Shown here: positions 16,827 to 25,232 of the stretch, piece by piece
Layout: each line of letters begins with the position of its first letter
How positions within the stretch are numbered: position 1 is the first letter of the stretch
NCBI RefSeq assembly: GCF_045310525.1
Contig: NZ_JBJHZY010000004.1
Coordinates: forward strand, 124,001 to 188,000
Direction: 5' to 3'
DNA length: 64,000 bases
From: Clostridium_AT radicumherbarum
Lineage (GTDB): Bacteria > Bacillota > Clostridia > Clostridiales > Clostridiaceae
Notes under the pieces: generated by a model
The model's input: only the letters and a program-made list of their open reading frames with translations
Told to the model about the DNA's origin: nothing
Databases searched by the model: none
Translations under genes and position numbers: made by a program

Positions 16827-17270
16827 GTGGATAGTGATATTTTGAATCTAGAACAAGCCTGTGACTTTTTAGGTGTAGGGGAAAGAACTTTAATAAAACT
16901 ACTCCGGGAAGAGCATATTCCTGGTAGAAAAATAGGAAGGGAATGGAGATTTAGCAGATCCTCGCTTATGGATTGGGTTGCATCTGGAGACTCCTATGAA
17001 TATGCAAATAAAGAAGAAATTTATGAGGCTGTTAAAGATATAAGCGGTAATTGCCACATAATGTTAAATAGCATTTTTCAGCAAGTTGCAGATATCAAAG
17101 AAAATCCAAAAATATGCACCTTATTAAAGGATGTTCCAGCGGAAATAGAAATTCCAGATAATGTTACGTTGAGGGTTAGTTACAAGCAAAAAAGAGAAAT
17201 AGAAAAATTACAATTTAAGTTATTCTGGCCCCTTAAAGAAGAGCATAAAATGATTTCAAGAGAAAAATAA
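16827..17270 (+). CDS. Excisionase-family helix-turn-helix protein
   Basis: 147 residues. Residues 1-55 form an excisionase/MerR-like DNA-binding domain: LNLEQACDFLGVGERTLIKLL, then GRKIGREWRFSRSSLMDW, the winged part that follows this HTH. The C-terminal ninety residues are unrecognised and partly helical. The start is GTG at 16827, placed 7 nt after AAAGGAGG; the ATG at 16824 is out of frame and stops after six codons. No integrase or other mobile-element gene is nearby, so it is more likely a small chromosomal regulator than a phage excisionase. It converges on the GreA paralogue across a shared terminator. Confidence 0.75.
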   Translation: MDSDILNLEQACDFLGVGERTLIKLLREEHIPGRKIGREWRFSRSSLMDWVASGDSYEYANKEEIYEAVKDISGNCHIMLNSIFQQVADIKENPKICTLLKDVPAEIEIPDNVTLRVSYKQKREIEKLQFKLFWPLKEEHKMISREK

Positions 17271-17323
17271 GATTGATATTTTTCCACGTCCACGAAAAAC
17301 TGCAAATATATTAGTTTTAAACC

Positions 17324-17380
17324 ATAAAAAAACCGGCTAATGCTGCAATAAATCTCATTAACCGGTATACTTTCTTTTTT
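17324..17380. terminator. Bidirectional terminator between the HTH gene and greA paralogue
   Basis: ACCGGCTAATG (17332-17342) and CATTAACCGGT (17356-17366) pair with one mismatch. A T-rich run follows on the plus strand and seven T follow on the minus strand, serving two convergent genes. Confidence 0.8.
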
Positions 17381-17387
17381 CTACCTA

Positions 17388-17852
17388 TTATATTATTTCA
17401 ATTACTTCTACATTATATTTTTCTTCTGGGGCATCAACTTCAACAATATCATAAGCCTTTTTACCTAACAATGCCTTTCCTAAATCCGATTCAATACTAA
17501 TAAGCATTTTATCAGGATCTCTATCCATAGTGGTTACTAATGTTACTATAGTTTCAAAATCATCTTCAATAAACTTAATTTTAGCTTTACTATTAATTCC
17601 TAAGACTGATTTATCTGTATCTTCATCAGCTATTACTGTTGCAGTAGAAATCATAGTTAATAAATATTGAATTCTATTATCATTTTCTCTGTAGTTTGCA
17701 CAGGCTTCTTTATACTCTGCATTTTCTGACCTGTCGCCATGAGCTGCTGCAATTAATTTTTCCTTTGCAATTTCAGCTCTTTTTACGGACATTCTATAAT
17801 CTAATTCTTCTCTTAATTTTTTAATATTTTCTTCAGTTAATGTATTGTTCAT
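17388..17852 (-). CDS. GreA/GreB-family transcription elongation factor (paralogue)
   Basis: 154 residues with the two-domain GreA layout: an N-terminal coiled coil (LTEENIKKLREELDYRMSVKR), the tip region GDRSENAEYKEAC with acidic residues that help RNA polymerase cleave backtracked RNA, and a C-terminal FKBP-like domain ending near LLGKKAYDIVEVDAPE. Gre factors act in the secondary channel of RNA polymerase. It is not beside a lysyl-tRNA synthetase, where the main clostridial greA often sits, so it is probably a second copy. The spacing after SENAEY differs somewhat from typical GreA. The start is an ATG behind GGAGGGG. Confidence 0.85.
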   Translation of the reverse strand: MNNTLTEENIKKLREELDYRMSVKRAEIAKEKLIAAAHGDRSENAEYKEACANYRENDNRIQYLLTMISTATVIADEDTDKSVLGINSKAKIKFIEDDFETIVTLVTTMDRDPDKMLISIESDLGKALLGKKAYDIVEVDAPEEKYNVEVIEII

Positions 17853-18004
17853 GATGATACCCCTCCAGTAATATAGTCTACATATAATATATTAAGTTAT
17901 AAACTATTTATTTCTCTCTTATATTCTGTTAATAAACGTATATTAATATTATATATGAAAAACTAGTAATTCCAATAGTAATTAAGTTTTTTTCTCTTAA
18001 TAGT

Positions 18005-18032
18005 AAAAAGGTCTGCAAATGCAAACCTTTTT
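18005..18032 (-). terminator. Terminator after the VOC-family gene
   Basis: AAAAAGGTCTGCA (from 18005) pairs with TGCAAACCTTTTT (to 18032). The minus-strand transcript ends in CCTTTTTACT, 37 nt beyond the stop of the VOC-family gene. Confidence 0.75.
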
Positions 18033-18068
18033 ATTTGAAGTATCATAATTTTATGTTATCTGAGTTGG

Positions 18069-18482
18069 CTATGCTTCATAGTTAAGCTGCCATCCTATTC
18101 CAAATTTGTCCGTTACATATCCATAGCACTTACTCCAAAAGGTTTCTTGGAGTTCCATTCCCACATTACCCTTATCTTTGATCTGATTATATACTGATTT
18201 AATTTCATCCATATCATTACTGCTAAACATTAGACTGATATTGTCACCAATAGTAAAAGGCATTCCTGGAGGAACATCTGAAAACATTATAGTACTATCC
18301 TTTATCTTAATCTCAGCATGCATTACTAGATTTTTTGTTTCCTCAGTGATAGGGAAACCATCACTTGATGGCATATCACCAAATAACATAATTTGAGGCT
18401 TTTCGGTTTGAAAAACCTCAGCATAAAATTCCACTGCTTCACGACAGTTACCACTAAAATTTATATATGCTTTAATTGACAT
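18069..18482 (-). CDS. VOC-family protein (PhnB/glyoxalase-like)
   Basis: 137-residue vicinal-oxygen-chelate fold protein of the PhnB-like group, with the typical pattern AYINFSGNCREAVEFYAEVF at the start, HAEIKIKDSTIMFSD in the middle and GYVTDKFGIGWQLNYE at the end. Members of this group are often annotated as 3-demethylubiquinone methyltransferase-like without evidence; the reaction here is unknown. The ATG at 18482 follows GGAGTGAAAGGT. It is 30 nt downstream of an SRPBCC-domain gene in the same direction; the two families are frequent neighbours in Firmicutes, suggesting a small operon. Confidence 0.82.
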   Translation of the reverse strand: MSIKAYINFSGNCREAVEFYAEVFQTEKPQIMLFGDMPSSDGFPITEETKNLVMHAEIKIKDSTIMFSDVPPGMPFTIGDNISLMFSSNDMDEIKSVYNQIKDKGNVGMELQETFWSKCYGYVTDKFGIGWQLNYEA

Positions 18483-18512
18483 ACCTTTCACTCCTTTATT
18501 TGTTTTAAATTA

Positions 18513-18929
18513 TTATTGTTCTACATACTTTTTAAAATTATTTAAAATTGACTGCCAACCACTTTGCTGCATTTCAATTGGAGTGCTGCTTTCTGCATCG
18601 AATGCCTCAGATATCTCTGTATAGTTATCTTTCGCTGTAAAATATATTCTAACTTTTCTTCCATCGCCTAAGGTATAGGCTATAACCTTATGTTGTTCTA
18701 CCTCATCATAAATTCCGCCAAAGTCAAACCCGAAACTTCCATCCTTAGCTTCCATTCGTGAAAGAAATTTACCTCCAACTCCTAAATCATTTTCTGCATA
18801 CGTGGTATGCCAATCCTCAGAGGCGCTGTTCCATTTTTTTATATGTTCTGGTTCCGTCCAATACTGCCAGACCTTTTCAACAGGTGAATTTACGTTTGCT
18901 TTTATAGTTATCATTTGCATGTCATTCAT
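18513..18929 (-). CDS. SRPBCC/AHSA1-domain protein
   Basis: 138-residue START-like protein of the Aha1-C-terminal (AHSA1) group. It begins with the signature NSPVEKVWQYWTEPEHIKKW and ends with a long C-terminal helix (QSGWQSILNNFKKYVEQ) that closes the hydrophobic cavity. The ligand is unknown. The start at 18929 follows GGAG with 8 nt spacing; the longer frame begins at a GTG inside the ribosome site. It probably forms an operon with the VOC-family gene downstream. Confidence 0.85.
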   Translation of the reverse strand: MNDMQMITIKANVNSPVEKVWQYWTEPEHIKKWNSASEDWHTTYAENDLGVGGKFLSRMEAKDGSFGFDFGGIYDEVEQHKVIAYTLGDGRKVRIYFTAKDNYTEISEAFDAESSTPIEMQQSGWQSILNNFKKYVEQ

Positions 18930-19146
18930 AATGTTCACTCCTTTAATTAACTTATTCTTAACGACTATTTCTAATTTCTCTAATGTTTTTGTGCTAAAAA
19001 TCTATCTTATTGTTTCCTTTATTAATTTCAATATACTCGAGTAAATTAGCAATGTCAATAGTTTTTATTTTAAGATAATCATTATTTGCAACCATACCTA
19101 CAGTTTTAAAGAAGGCAATATTCGTAAACCATAATTCAAGTGTTAG

Positions 19147-19175
19147 TTGACAATGCTATTTTTTTCATATATACT
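19147..19175 (+). promoter_or_regulatory. bioY promoter
   Basis: TTGACA (19147-19152), 17-nt spacer, TATACT (19170-19175), 43 nt before the bioY start. No clear BirA or BioR operator was found around it. Confidence 0.75.
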
Positions 19176-19217
19176 TCTGTATGTGCACAACATTATTATT
19201 AAAACGGAGAAGAAATT

Positions 19218-19766
19218 ATGGAAAAGAAATCTAATACATTTGAAATTGTATATATGGGGCTCATGGCAGCAGTCATATGTATTCTTGGACCTTTATCAAT
19301 CCCTATAGGAGTTGTCCCAATTTCCTTTACAAATCTAGCAGTTTATATAGTTATTTACTCACTAGGCATGAAAAAAGGATCTATCAGCTACATTATATAT
19401 ATGTTATTGGGTTTTGTTGGCCTTCCAGTGTTTTCAAACTTTAGTGGTGGTCCTTCTAAACTTTTTGGACCAACAGGTGGATATATTATAGGATTTTTCT
19501 TTATGGCGTTAATTGCAGGATTTTTCATTGATAAATACTTTGATAAATGGTATTTTTGCATTTTAGGTATGGTACTAGGAACCGCTGTGTGCTATATCTT
19601 TGGTTCCTTCTGGCTAGCATATGAGGCTCATCTGTCAGCAAGTAAGGCCTTTGCAGTTGGTGTAATTCCATTTATACCAGGAGATCTTACAAAAATTTTA
19701 ATTGCTTCTATTCTAGGTCCTCAAATCCGCCAAAGATTAATTAAAGCAAATTTATATAAGGCATAA
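19218..19766 (+). CDS. bioY: Biotin transporter substrate-binding subunit BioY
   Basis: 182-residue membrane protein with about six helices and the BioY signatures: PISIGVVPIS-type residues near the N-terminus (IPIGVVPISFTNLAVY), GLPVFSNFSGGPSKLFGPTGGYIIGF in the middle, and FIPGDLTKI at the end. It is the S component that binds biotin in ECF (energy-coupling factor) transporters and would use the shared EcfA/A'/T module encoded elsewhere. The start is an ATG behind ACGGAGAAG. It is monocistronic, with its own promoter and a large hairpin downstream. Confidence 0.95.
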   Translation: MEKKSNTFEIVYMGLMAAVICILGPLSIPIGVVPISFTNLAVYIVIYSLGMKKGSISYIIYMLLGFVGLPVFSNFSGGPSKLFGPTGGYIIGFFFMALIAGFFIDKYFDKWYFCILGMVLGTAVCYIFGSFWLAYEAHLSASKAFAVGVIPFIPGDLTKILIASILGPQIRQRLIKANLYKA

Positions 19767-19804
19767 TAGATTTAAGGTATGAATTGTTATTAATTCTTCA
19801 TGAA

Positions 19805-19843
19805 AATTAGAAAGTCATATGGCCTCCATATGACTTTCTAATT
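19805..19843. terminator. 18-bp perfect palindrome between convergent bioY and M20 genes
   Basis: Arms 19805-19822 and 19826-19843 are perfectly complementary with a 3-nt centre. It most likely ends one or both convergent transcripts. T runs are weak (AATTTTC on the minus strand), so it could also act as an mRNA 3'-end stabiliser. Confidence 0.65.
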
Positions 19844-19887
19844 GCAATTAAGTAATAAATCATATGGATGCCATATATTTTTATACA

Positions 19888-21054
19888 TTATTTATTTAAA
19901 AAATCCAGAGCAAATTGTACATGCAGTGCTGTACCATATTTCATGTAGTCTTCATCAATCTTGAATTTCTCATGGTGTGGGAAGTATATTGCTCCTTTTT
20001 CCTCATTTCTATATCCCATAAATGCATAAACTCCTTTTGCATGCTGAAAATAGTAGGGCATATCTTCTGATCCCATATATTTAGGCAAAGATTTATTTTT
20101 CCCATCTCCAAAGACTTTTACTGCAGACGTAACTGCCAGTGCTGCTAATTCATCATCATTGTAAAGACTAAGGGCACTTTCTTCTATAACTACATCAACC
20201 TTAATCTCGTATGCATTTGCAATTGCCTTGGCATGTCTTTTTATTGCTTCATGAGCTATTTCTCTAACCTTTGGATCAAAGTATCTCATGGAAATGTCAA
20301 TTTCAGTATATTTTGCAACTACATTTGCCTTTGTACCTCCACTGAACTTTCCCACAGAAAGCACAATTGGATCCTGAGCATTAATATTCTTAGTAACTAT
20401 CCCTTGAAGATCTGTTACAAAAATACATGCAGGATGGATTGTGTCCTTTGCTAGATGCGGAACTGATCCATGACCTGATACACCTTCGAACTTAACATAA
20501 ATAGTATCACAGCCTGCCATTCTATAGCCTGGTTCAATATTTACATAGCCTGTTTCTAAATCCGGCATTCCATGCATACCAAGGCAAGCATCAACACCCT
20601 CCATACCACCTGCTTCAATTATTTTTTTCGCACCTGAGAAGGTTTCTTCACCTTGCTGAAAGAAGAATCTAACTTCACCTTTAATCTCATCTTTCATTTC
20701 AGATAAAATCTTTGCTGCTCCTAGAAGCATGGAAGCATGAGCATCGTGACCGCAAGCATGCATGACTCCTGGATTTTTAGATTCGAATTTCACACCAGAT
20801 TCCTCTTTTATCGGAAGTGCATCTATATCCCCTCTTAGAGCTAATGTTTTACCATTTTTACCGCCTTTTAATGTAGCTATTAGGGAAGTGTCTCCTGCCT
20901 TCTTATATGGTATTCCAAGTTTGTCTAATGCTTTCATAATCTTTTCTTGGGTTTTAAATTCCTGACCACTAAGTTCGGGATTCTCATGTAAATTTCTTCT
21001 AAAACTTATTATAAAATCTTCAATAGATTTAGCCTTTTCTAATATATTTGACAT
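19888..21054 (-). CDS. M20-family amidohydrolase (N-acyl amino acid / hippurate hydrolase type)
   Basis: 388-residue metal-dependent amidohydrolase of the M20D group. Visible metal-site segments are HACGHDAHASMLLGAA, the general-base Glu in QQGEETFSGAKK, GMHGMPDL and SEDMPYYF near the C-terminus; the lid domain lies in the middle. Enzymes of this group remove acyl, aminoacyl or benzoyl groups from amino acids in the cytosol. The start is an ATG after GAAGGGAG. A 42-codon open frame resembling the end of a membrane transporter lies just upstream on the same strand, possibly a relic of a linked permease. Confidence 0.92.
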   Translation of the reverse strand: MSNILEKAKSIEDFIISFRRNLHENPELSGQEFKTQEKIMKALDKLGIPYKKAGDTSLIATLKGGKNGKTLALRGDIDALPIKEESGVKFESKNPGVMHACGHDAHASMLLGAAKILSEMKDEIKGEVRFFFQQGEETFSGAKKIIEAGGMEGVDACLGMHGMPDLETGYVNIEPGYRMAGCDTIYVKFEGVSGHGSVPHLAKDTIHPACIFVTDLQGIVTKNINAQDPIVLSVGKFSGGTKANVVAKYTEIDISMRYFDPKVREIAHEAIKRHAKAIANAYEIKVDVVIEESALSLYNDDELAALAVTSAVKVFGDGKNKSLPKYMGSEDMPYYFQHAKGVYAFMGYRNEEKGAIYFPHHEKFKIDEDYMKYGTALHVQFALDFLNK

Positions 21055-21152
21055 TTGAAAAACTCCCTTCTATTATTTTTCACTTATATTTTAACCAAAT
21101 TCAAAAATAACAATAATTATAAATATCCTTTGTAAACTATTCAGAAAGAATA

Positions 21153-21281
21153 TTAAGCTGCTGCCTTTTGATTATTTTCATTTTCATTTTTCTTAGGTAC
21201 TAGCACTAAAACAGTAAGTAAAGATATAGTTCCTGCTAGTACGCTGAACCAGTTTAATAAATCAAAGAAGTAATAAGTCAT
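21153..21281 (-). pseudogene. Possible transporter C-terminal remnant or small membrane protein (42 aa)
   Basis: An open frame from ATG 21281 to TAA 21153 encodes a hydrophobic helix (NWFSVLAGTISLLTVLVLVP) followed by a charged tail (KKNENENNQKAAA), which looks like the last helix of a permease. No ribosome site precedes the ATG, and the frame is closed by a stop 24 nt upstream. It could be the surviving end of a deleted transporter gene or a real small protein. It lies 98 nt upstream of the M20 gene on the same strand. Confidence 0.35.
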
Positions 21282-21345
21282 ATGGCTGACATTATATCCA
21301 TATAATTATCAAAAGGGGGTGTAATAGCAAATATAACAGTCAATG

Positions 21346-21376
21346 AGCATAAAATATGCATTCATAGTTTTATGCT
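21346..21376 (+). repeat. Inverted repeat in the 5' region of the InhA-like gene
   Basis: AGCATAAAA (21346-21354) and TTTTATGCT (21368-21376), 37 nt before the start codon. It may be an operator or a stabilising 5' hairpin. The rest of 21055-21412 shows only the small relic frame described separately. Confidence 0.45.
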
Positions 21377-21412
21377 AATAGCTTAATTCTGTAAAAGATG
21401 GGGGGTATTAAA

Positions 21413-23623
21413 ATGAAGCTAAGAAATCTTCGTATATTGGCAATTGCAGCAACAATGACTTTAGGCTTAACAACAATTGCCAATGCTGCACCGAAAGTTG
21501 ATGCAAGTATTAATAAAGACCCTGGCTTTCTACAAAAAGAAGATAACCGTCCAGATCCATTAACAACAAAACAACTTGAGTTAAAAGAGCAAGCCCTTAA
21601 TGCGAAACTCAATGGTAAAGCAAAGGGAAAAACTCAAGAAGTTGCAAAAGGCCAGTATGTTGAATTGGATCGTGAAGGCGAAGGTGCCATCTGGACTGTC
21701 CTAGGAGAGTTTCAAGATCTTAAGCATAACACAATTCCTAAACCAGACCGTAATGTTGACAATTCAACAATCTGGACATCCGATTTTAGCAGAAACTATT
21801 ATATGGATATGCTGTTCAACGATACATCAGGTGCAAACTCCATGCTCAACTTCTATAAAGAGCAATCATCCAATCGTTATACAGTCAATGGAGATGTTAC
21901 TGATTGGATTTTAGTTCCAGGGAATGCTGCAAATTACGATGACAATGCCAGTAATGATATTTGGAAATTCCTACAGGATGAGGTTAACGGATGGTATAAA
22001 CAGCAAAAGGATGCTGGCAAGACTGACGATGAGATAAATGCTTACCTTAGTCAGTTTGATAAAAGAGACCGTTACGATTATGATAATGACGGTAACTTTA
22101 ACGAACCGGATGGATATATAGATACCTTCCAATCTGTACATGCCGGCGAAGGTGAAGAAGCTGGAGCACCTCCTTGGACAATATGGAGTCACAGCTGGTA
22201 TGCTTATCAGAATCTGGCCGGAATTGCAGGTCCTTCTTTCAATAAGCTTGGAGGAATCCAGATTGGAAATAGTAATTACTGGGTTGGAAAATATACTGTT
22301 CAGCCTGAGAATGGCGGAGTAGGAGTATTTACCCATGAGTACGGCCATGACCTTGGCCTTCCTGACCTATACGACACTAAGGGTGGTGAAAATGGTACCG
22401 CTTTCTGGACACTTATGTCCTCAGGTTCCTGGCTGAGCGACGGTACTCAGGATATAGGTTCTATGCCAAGCCATATGGGTGCATGGGAAAAATACCAAAT
22501 GGGTTGGTTAAATTATGAGGTAGCAGATCCATCAAAAACTAATGCTGCATACAGATTGGGGCCTGTAGAGTTCAACACCAAACAGGCTCAAGCTGTGATT
22601 GTTCCACTTCCAAAGAAATCAGTGACTATGAACATCAGCACCCCTTATGCTGGCTCTAATTTCTACTACAGTGGCCAAGGTGATAACCTGGATAATTTTA
22701 TGTATAAATCCTTCAACTTGCCTGCAGGCGCAGCTCTGTCAGCTAAAGTAAAGTATGATATTGAGAAAGATTGGGATTATGCTTATCTTGTTTATTCAAC
22801 AGATAACGGAGTTACCTGGAAGAGCCTACAGACAAACATCTCTGTAACTATAGATCCAAACGGTCAGAACAAGGGCTTTGGCATAACTGGTTCCTCCAAC
22901 AATAAATGGGTTGATTTGACTGCTAACCTACCGTCTGGAAATATCCTTCTAGGCTTCCGCTACTGGACAGATGCAAATACTGGAGGAAATGGCTTAATGG
23001 TAGATGACATCAACATTACCTCTTTAGCAACAGATGGTGCTGAAGCAGAAGCTGGCTGGACATTTAAGGGTTTCAAAGTTTCCACTGGTACCGAAAATAA
23101 GCTTTATGATAACTACTACATTGCAGAGTATAGGACTTACAAAGGCTACGATTCCTCACTGCAGACTGGCCCATATTTCTTTGGATATACTGGTGATAAG
23201 GCAAACAACGTTGATCATTTCCCTTATCAGGATGGTCTCCTTATAAACTATTGGGATACTTCTCAAAAGAATAATAACACAAGTCAACATCCTGGAGCAG
23301 GTTTGATTCTTCCAATCGATTCACATTACAAAGCACTTACAAATGTTAATGGTGCTGTATGGCGTAATCGAGTTCAATCCTATGATGCTACATTCTCACT
23401 ATATCCAACAGACAGCTTAAATCTACATGTTAAAGATGCTTTGTCACCTATTCTTAGCCAACCAGCAGTCAAGGTATTTGACGATAGTATCCAATACTGG
23501 GATCCCGCTAATCCACAAGGAAGCGTGAAAAGCCCAAATACTGGTACGATTATTCAAGTACGTCAGCAGAATGAAGGGAATCTACCACCTTTCATGGAAA
23601 TACAGGTACGCAAGGCAAAATAA
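21413..23623 (+). CDS. Secreted M6-family metalloprotease, immune inhibitor A type
   Basis: 736-residue exported zinc protease. A Sec signal peptide is clear (basic MKLRNLR, hydrophobic core, probable cleavage after ANA at residues 23-25). The zinc site HEYGHDLGLPD is near residue 307. Asp/Asn-rich segments such as DYDNDGNFNEPDGYID suggest calcium binding. The later part carries beta-rich, MAM/jelly-roll-like regions typical of InhA. Length fits immune inhibitor A proteins. The start is the ATG at 21413 behind GGGGGG; the ATG 15 nt earlier is part of that purine run. No propeptide inhibitor or dedicated secretion gene is adjacent. Probable role: degrading extracellular protein for nutrition. 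Confidence 0.93.
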   Translation: MKLRNLRILAIAATMTLGLTTIANAAPKVDASINKDPGFLQKEDNRPDPLTTKQLELKEQALNAKLNGKAKGKTQEVAKGQYVELDREGEGAIWTVLGEFQDLKHNTIPKPDRNVDNSTIWTSDFSRNYYMDMLFNDTSGANSMLNFYKEQSSNRYTVNGDVTDWILVPGNAANYDDNASNDIWKFLQDEVNGWYKQQKDAGKTDDEINAYLSQFDKRDRYDYDNDGNFNEPDGYIDTFQSVHAGEGEEAGAPPWTIWSHSWYAYQNLAGIAGPSFNKLGGIQIGNSNYWVGKYTVQPENGGVGVFTHEYGHDLGLPDLYDTKGGENGTAFWTLMSSGSWLSDGTQDIGSMPSHMGAWEKYQMGWLNYEVADPSKTNAAYRLGPVEFNTKQAQAVIVPLPKKSVTMNISTPYAGSNFYYSGQGDNLDNFMYKSFNLPAGAALSAKVKYDIEKDWDYAYLVYSTDNGVTWKSLQTNISVTIDPNGQNKGFGITGSSNNKWVDLTANLPSGNILLGFRYWTDANTGGNGLMVDDINITSLATDGAEAEAGWTFKGFKVSTGTENKLYDNYYIAEYRTYKGYDSSLQTGPYFFGYTGDKANNVDHFPYQDGLLINYWDTSQKNNNTSQHPGAGLILPIDSHYKALTNVNGAVWRNRVQSYDATFSLYPTDSLNLHVKDALSPILSQPAVKVFDDSIQYWDPANPQGSVKSPNTGTIIQVRQQNEGNLPPFMEIQVRKAK

Positions 23624-23661
23624 TACAACTTTGAATTTTTAATTATACTGAAAAAAAGAAG

Positions 23662-23696
23662 CCTATGCTTTAACTTTAGTTTTAGCATAGGTTTTT
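23662..23696. terminator. Bidirectional terminator between the M6 protease gene and gnd
   Basis: CCTATGCT (23662-23669) pairs with AGCATAGG (23684-23691). TTTTT follows on the plus strand, and CTTCTTTTTTT on the minus strand serves the convergent gnd. Confidence 0.85.
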
Positions 23697-23719
23697 ATGC
23701 TTAATTCATTTTTCACCAG

Positions 23720-25129
23720 TTACTCAAGCCAATTAGTATGGAAAATACCCTGACGATCTATTCTCTCATAAGTATGTGCTCCAAAATAATCGCGCTGTGC
23801 TTGCAATAAATTAGCTGGCAAAACTGCTGTACGGTAACTATCAAAATATGATAAAGCTGATGCAAAACATGGAACAGGAATGCCAAATTGTACTGATTGG
23901 GCAACTACGTCACGCAGTGATTGCTGATAGTTTTCAATAATTCCTCTGAAATACGGATCCAGCAGCAGATTTTTCAAACCCGGATTCATGTCATAAGCAT
24001 CTTTAATACGTTGTAAAAATTGAGCTCTAATAATACAGCCGCCACGGAAAATCATAGCTATATCACCATATTGAAGATTCCAATTATAAGCTTCAGAAGC
24101 TGCCCTCATTTGTGCAAAGCCTTGGGCATATGAGCAAATCTTACTCATATATAAAGCCTTTCGAACAGATTCAATAAAAACCTTTTTATCACCTGAAAAA
24201 GGTTTTACTGCTGGTCCCTTAAGGATTTTGCTTGCAGCCACTCTCTCTTCCTTCATTGCAGAAATGAACCGAGCAAAGACTGATTCAGTAATCAGTGAAA
24301 GAGGAAGGCCAAGATCAAGGGCACTTTGACTAGTCCACTTACCTGTTCCCTTTTGTCCAGCAGTGTCTAAAATCATATCAACAAGCGGCTTCCCAGTTTC
24401 ATCGTCTTTTTTTGTAAAAATATTCGATGTAATTTCAATAAGGTAACTATCAAGCTCCCCTTTATTCCATTCAGAAAATACCTCATGAAACTCCTCTGCA
24501 GATAATCTCAGCGCCTGCTTTAGAAGAAAATATGCCTCGCCGATTATCTGCATATCACCATATTCAATGCCGTTATGAACCATTTTTACATAATGACCAG
24601 CACCATCAGGACCTATATAAGTTGTGCAGGGATCCCCATTAACTTTTGCAGAAATATCTTTAAATATGGGTGCAACTAAATCATAAGCTTCCTTCTGTCC
24701 ACCTGGCATGATAGAAGGACCTTTTAAAGCCCCTTCTTCTCCACCTGAAACACCTGTACCTATAAAATGAAAGCCTAGTTCACTTAATTGTTTGTTACGT
24801 CGCTGTGTATCAACAAAGAAAGCATTTCCTCCGTCAATTAATATATCACCTTTATCTATATGAGGAATTAATTGTTCAATGGTAGCATCTGTTGGAGCAC
24901 CTGCCTTCACCATCATCATTATTTTACGCGGTTTTTCTAGTGAATTTACAAACTCTTCTATTGAATATGTGCCTGTAATATTTCGGCCCTTTGTTTCAGA
25001 AATAAGCTGCTCAGTCTTGTCTTTTGAACGGTTGTATACAGAAACAGTATATCCCCTGGACTCAATGTTCATGGCTAAGTTTTTACCCATAACAGCTAAA
25101 CCAATTACACCAAACTGTTGCTTTGTCAT
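23720..25129 (-). CDS. gnd: 6-phosphogluconate dehydrogenase, decarboxylating
   Basis: 469-residue oxidative pentose-phosphate enzyme that converts 6-phosphogluconate to ribulose 5-phosphate, CO2 and reduced nicotinamide. The Rossmann motif GLAVMGKNLAMN is at the N-terminus, with YNRSKDKT at the cofactor-selecting loop (Asn-Arg-Ser fits NADP). The catalytic Lys is in GHYVKMVHNGIEYGDMQ. The long C-terminal domain ends with the tail HTYERIDRQGIFHTNW that reaches into the partner subunit. Length is canonical (about 470). The start is an ATG behind GGGAGGG. It stands alone; zwf is not in this window. Confidence 0.97.
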   Translation of the reverse strand: MTKQQFGVIGLAVMGKNLAMNIESRGYTVSVYNRSKDKTEQLISETKGRNITGTYSIEEFVNSLEKPRKIMMMVKAGAPTDATIEQLIPHIDKGDILIDGGNAFFVDTQRRNKQLSELGFHFIGTGVSGGEEGALKGPSIMPGGQKEAYDLVAPIFKDISAKVNGDPCTTYIGPDGAGHYVKMVHNGIEYGDMQIIGEAYFLLKQALRLSAEEFHEVFSEWNKGELDSYLIEITSNIFTKKDDETGKPLVDMILDTAGQKGTGKWTSQSALDLGLPLSLITESVFARFISAMKEERVAASKILKGPAVKPFSGDKKVFIESVRKALYMSKICSYAQGFAQMRAASEAYNWNLQYGDIAMIFRGGCIIRAQFLQRIKDAYDMNPGLKNLLLDPYFRGIIENYQQSLRDVVAQSVQFGIPVPCFASALSYFDSYRTAVLPANLLQAQRDYFGAHTYERIDRQGIFHTNWLE

Positions 25130-25232
25130 TTTATATCCCTCCCTTAAGACATTTCATTATTCTCCTTTTATATTTTATATTTTCTCTTCTAAGTCTATTT
25201 TCTATTATTTTTTATTATTTTATTTATGAAAT

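Noticed and set aside
22140..22322. Extra small genes inside the M6 protease gene
   Set aside because: Out-of-frame shadows of a long real gene on either strand.
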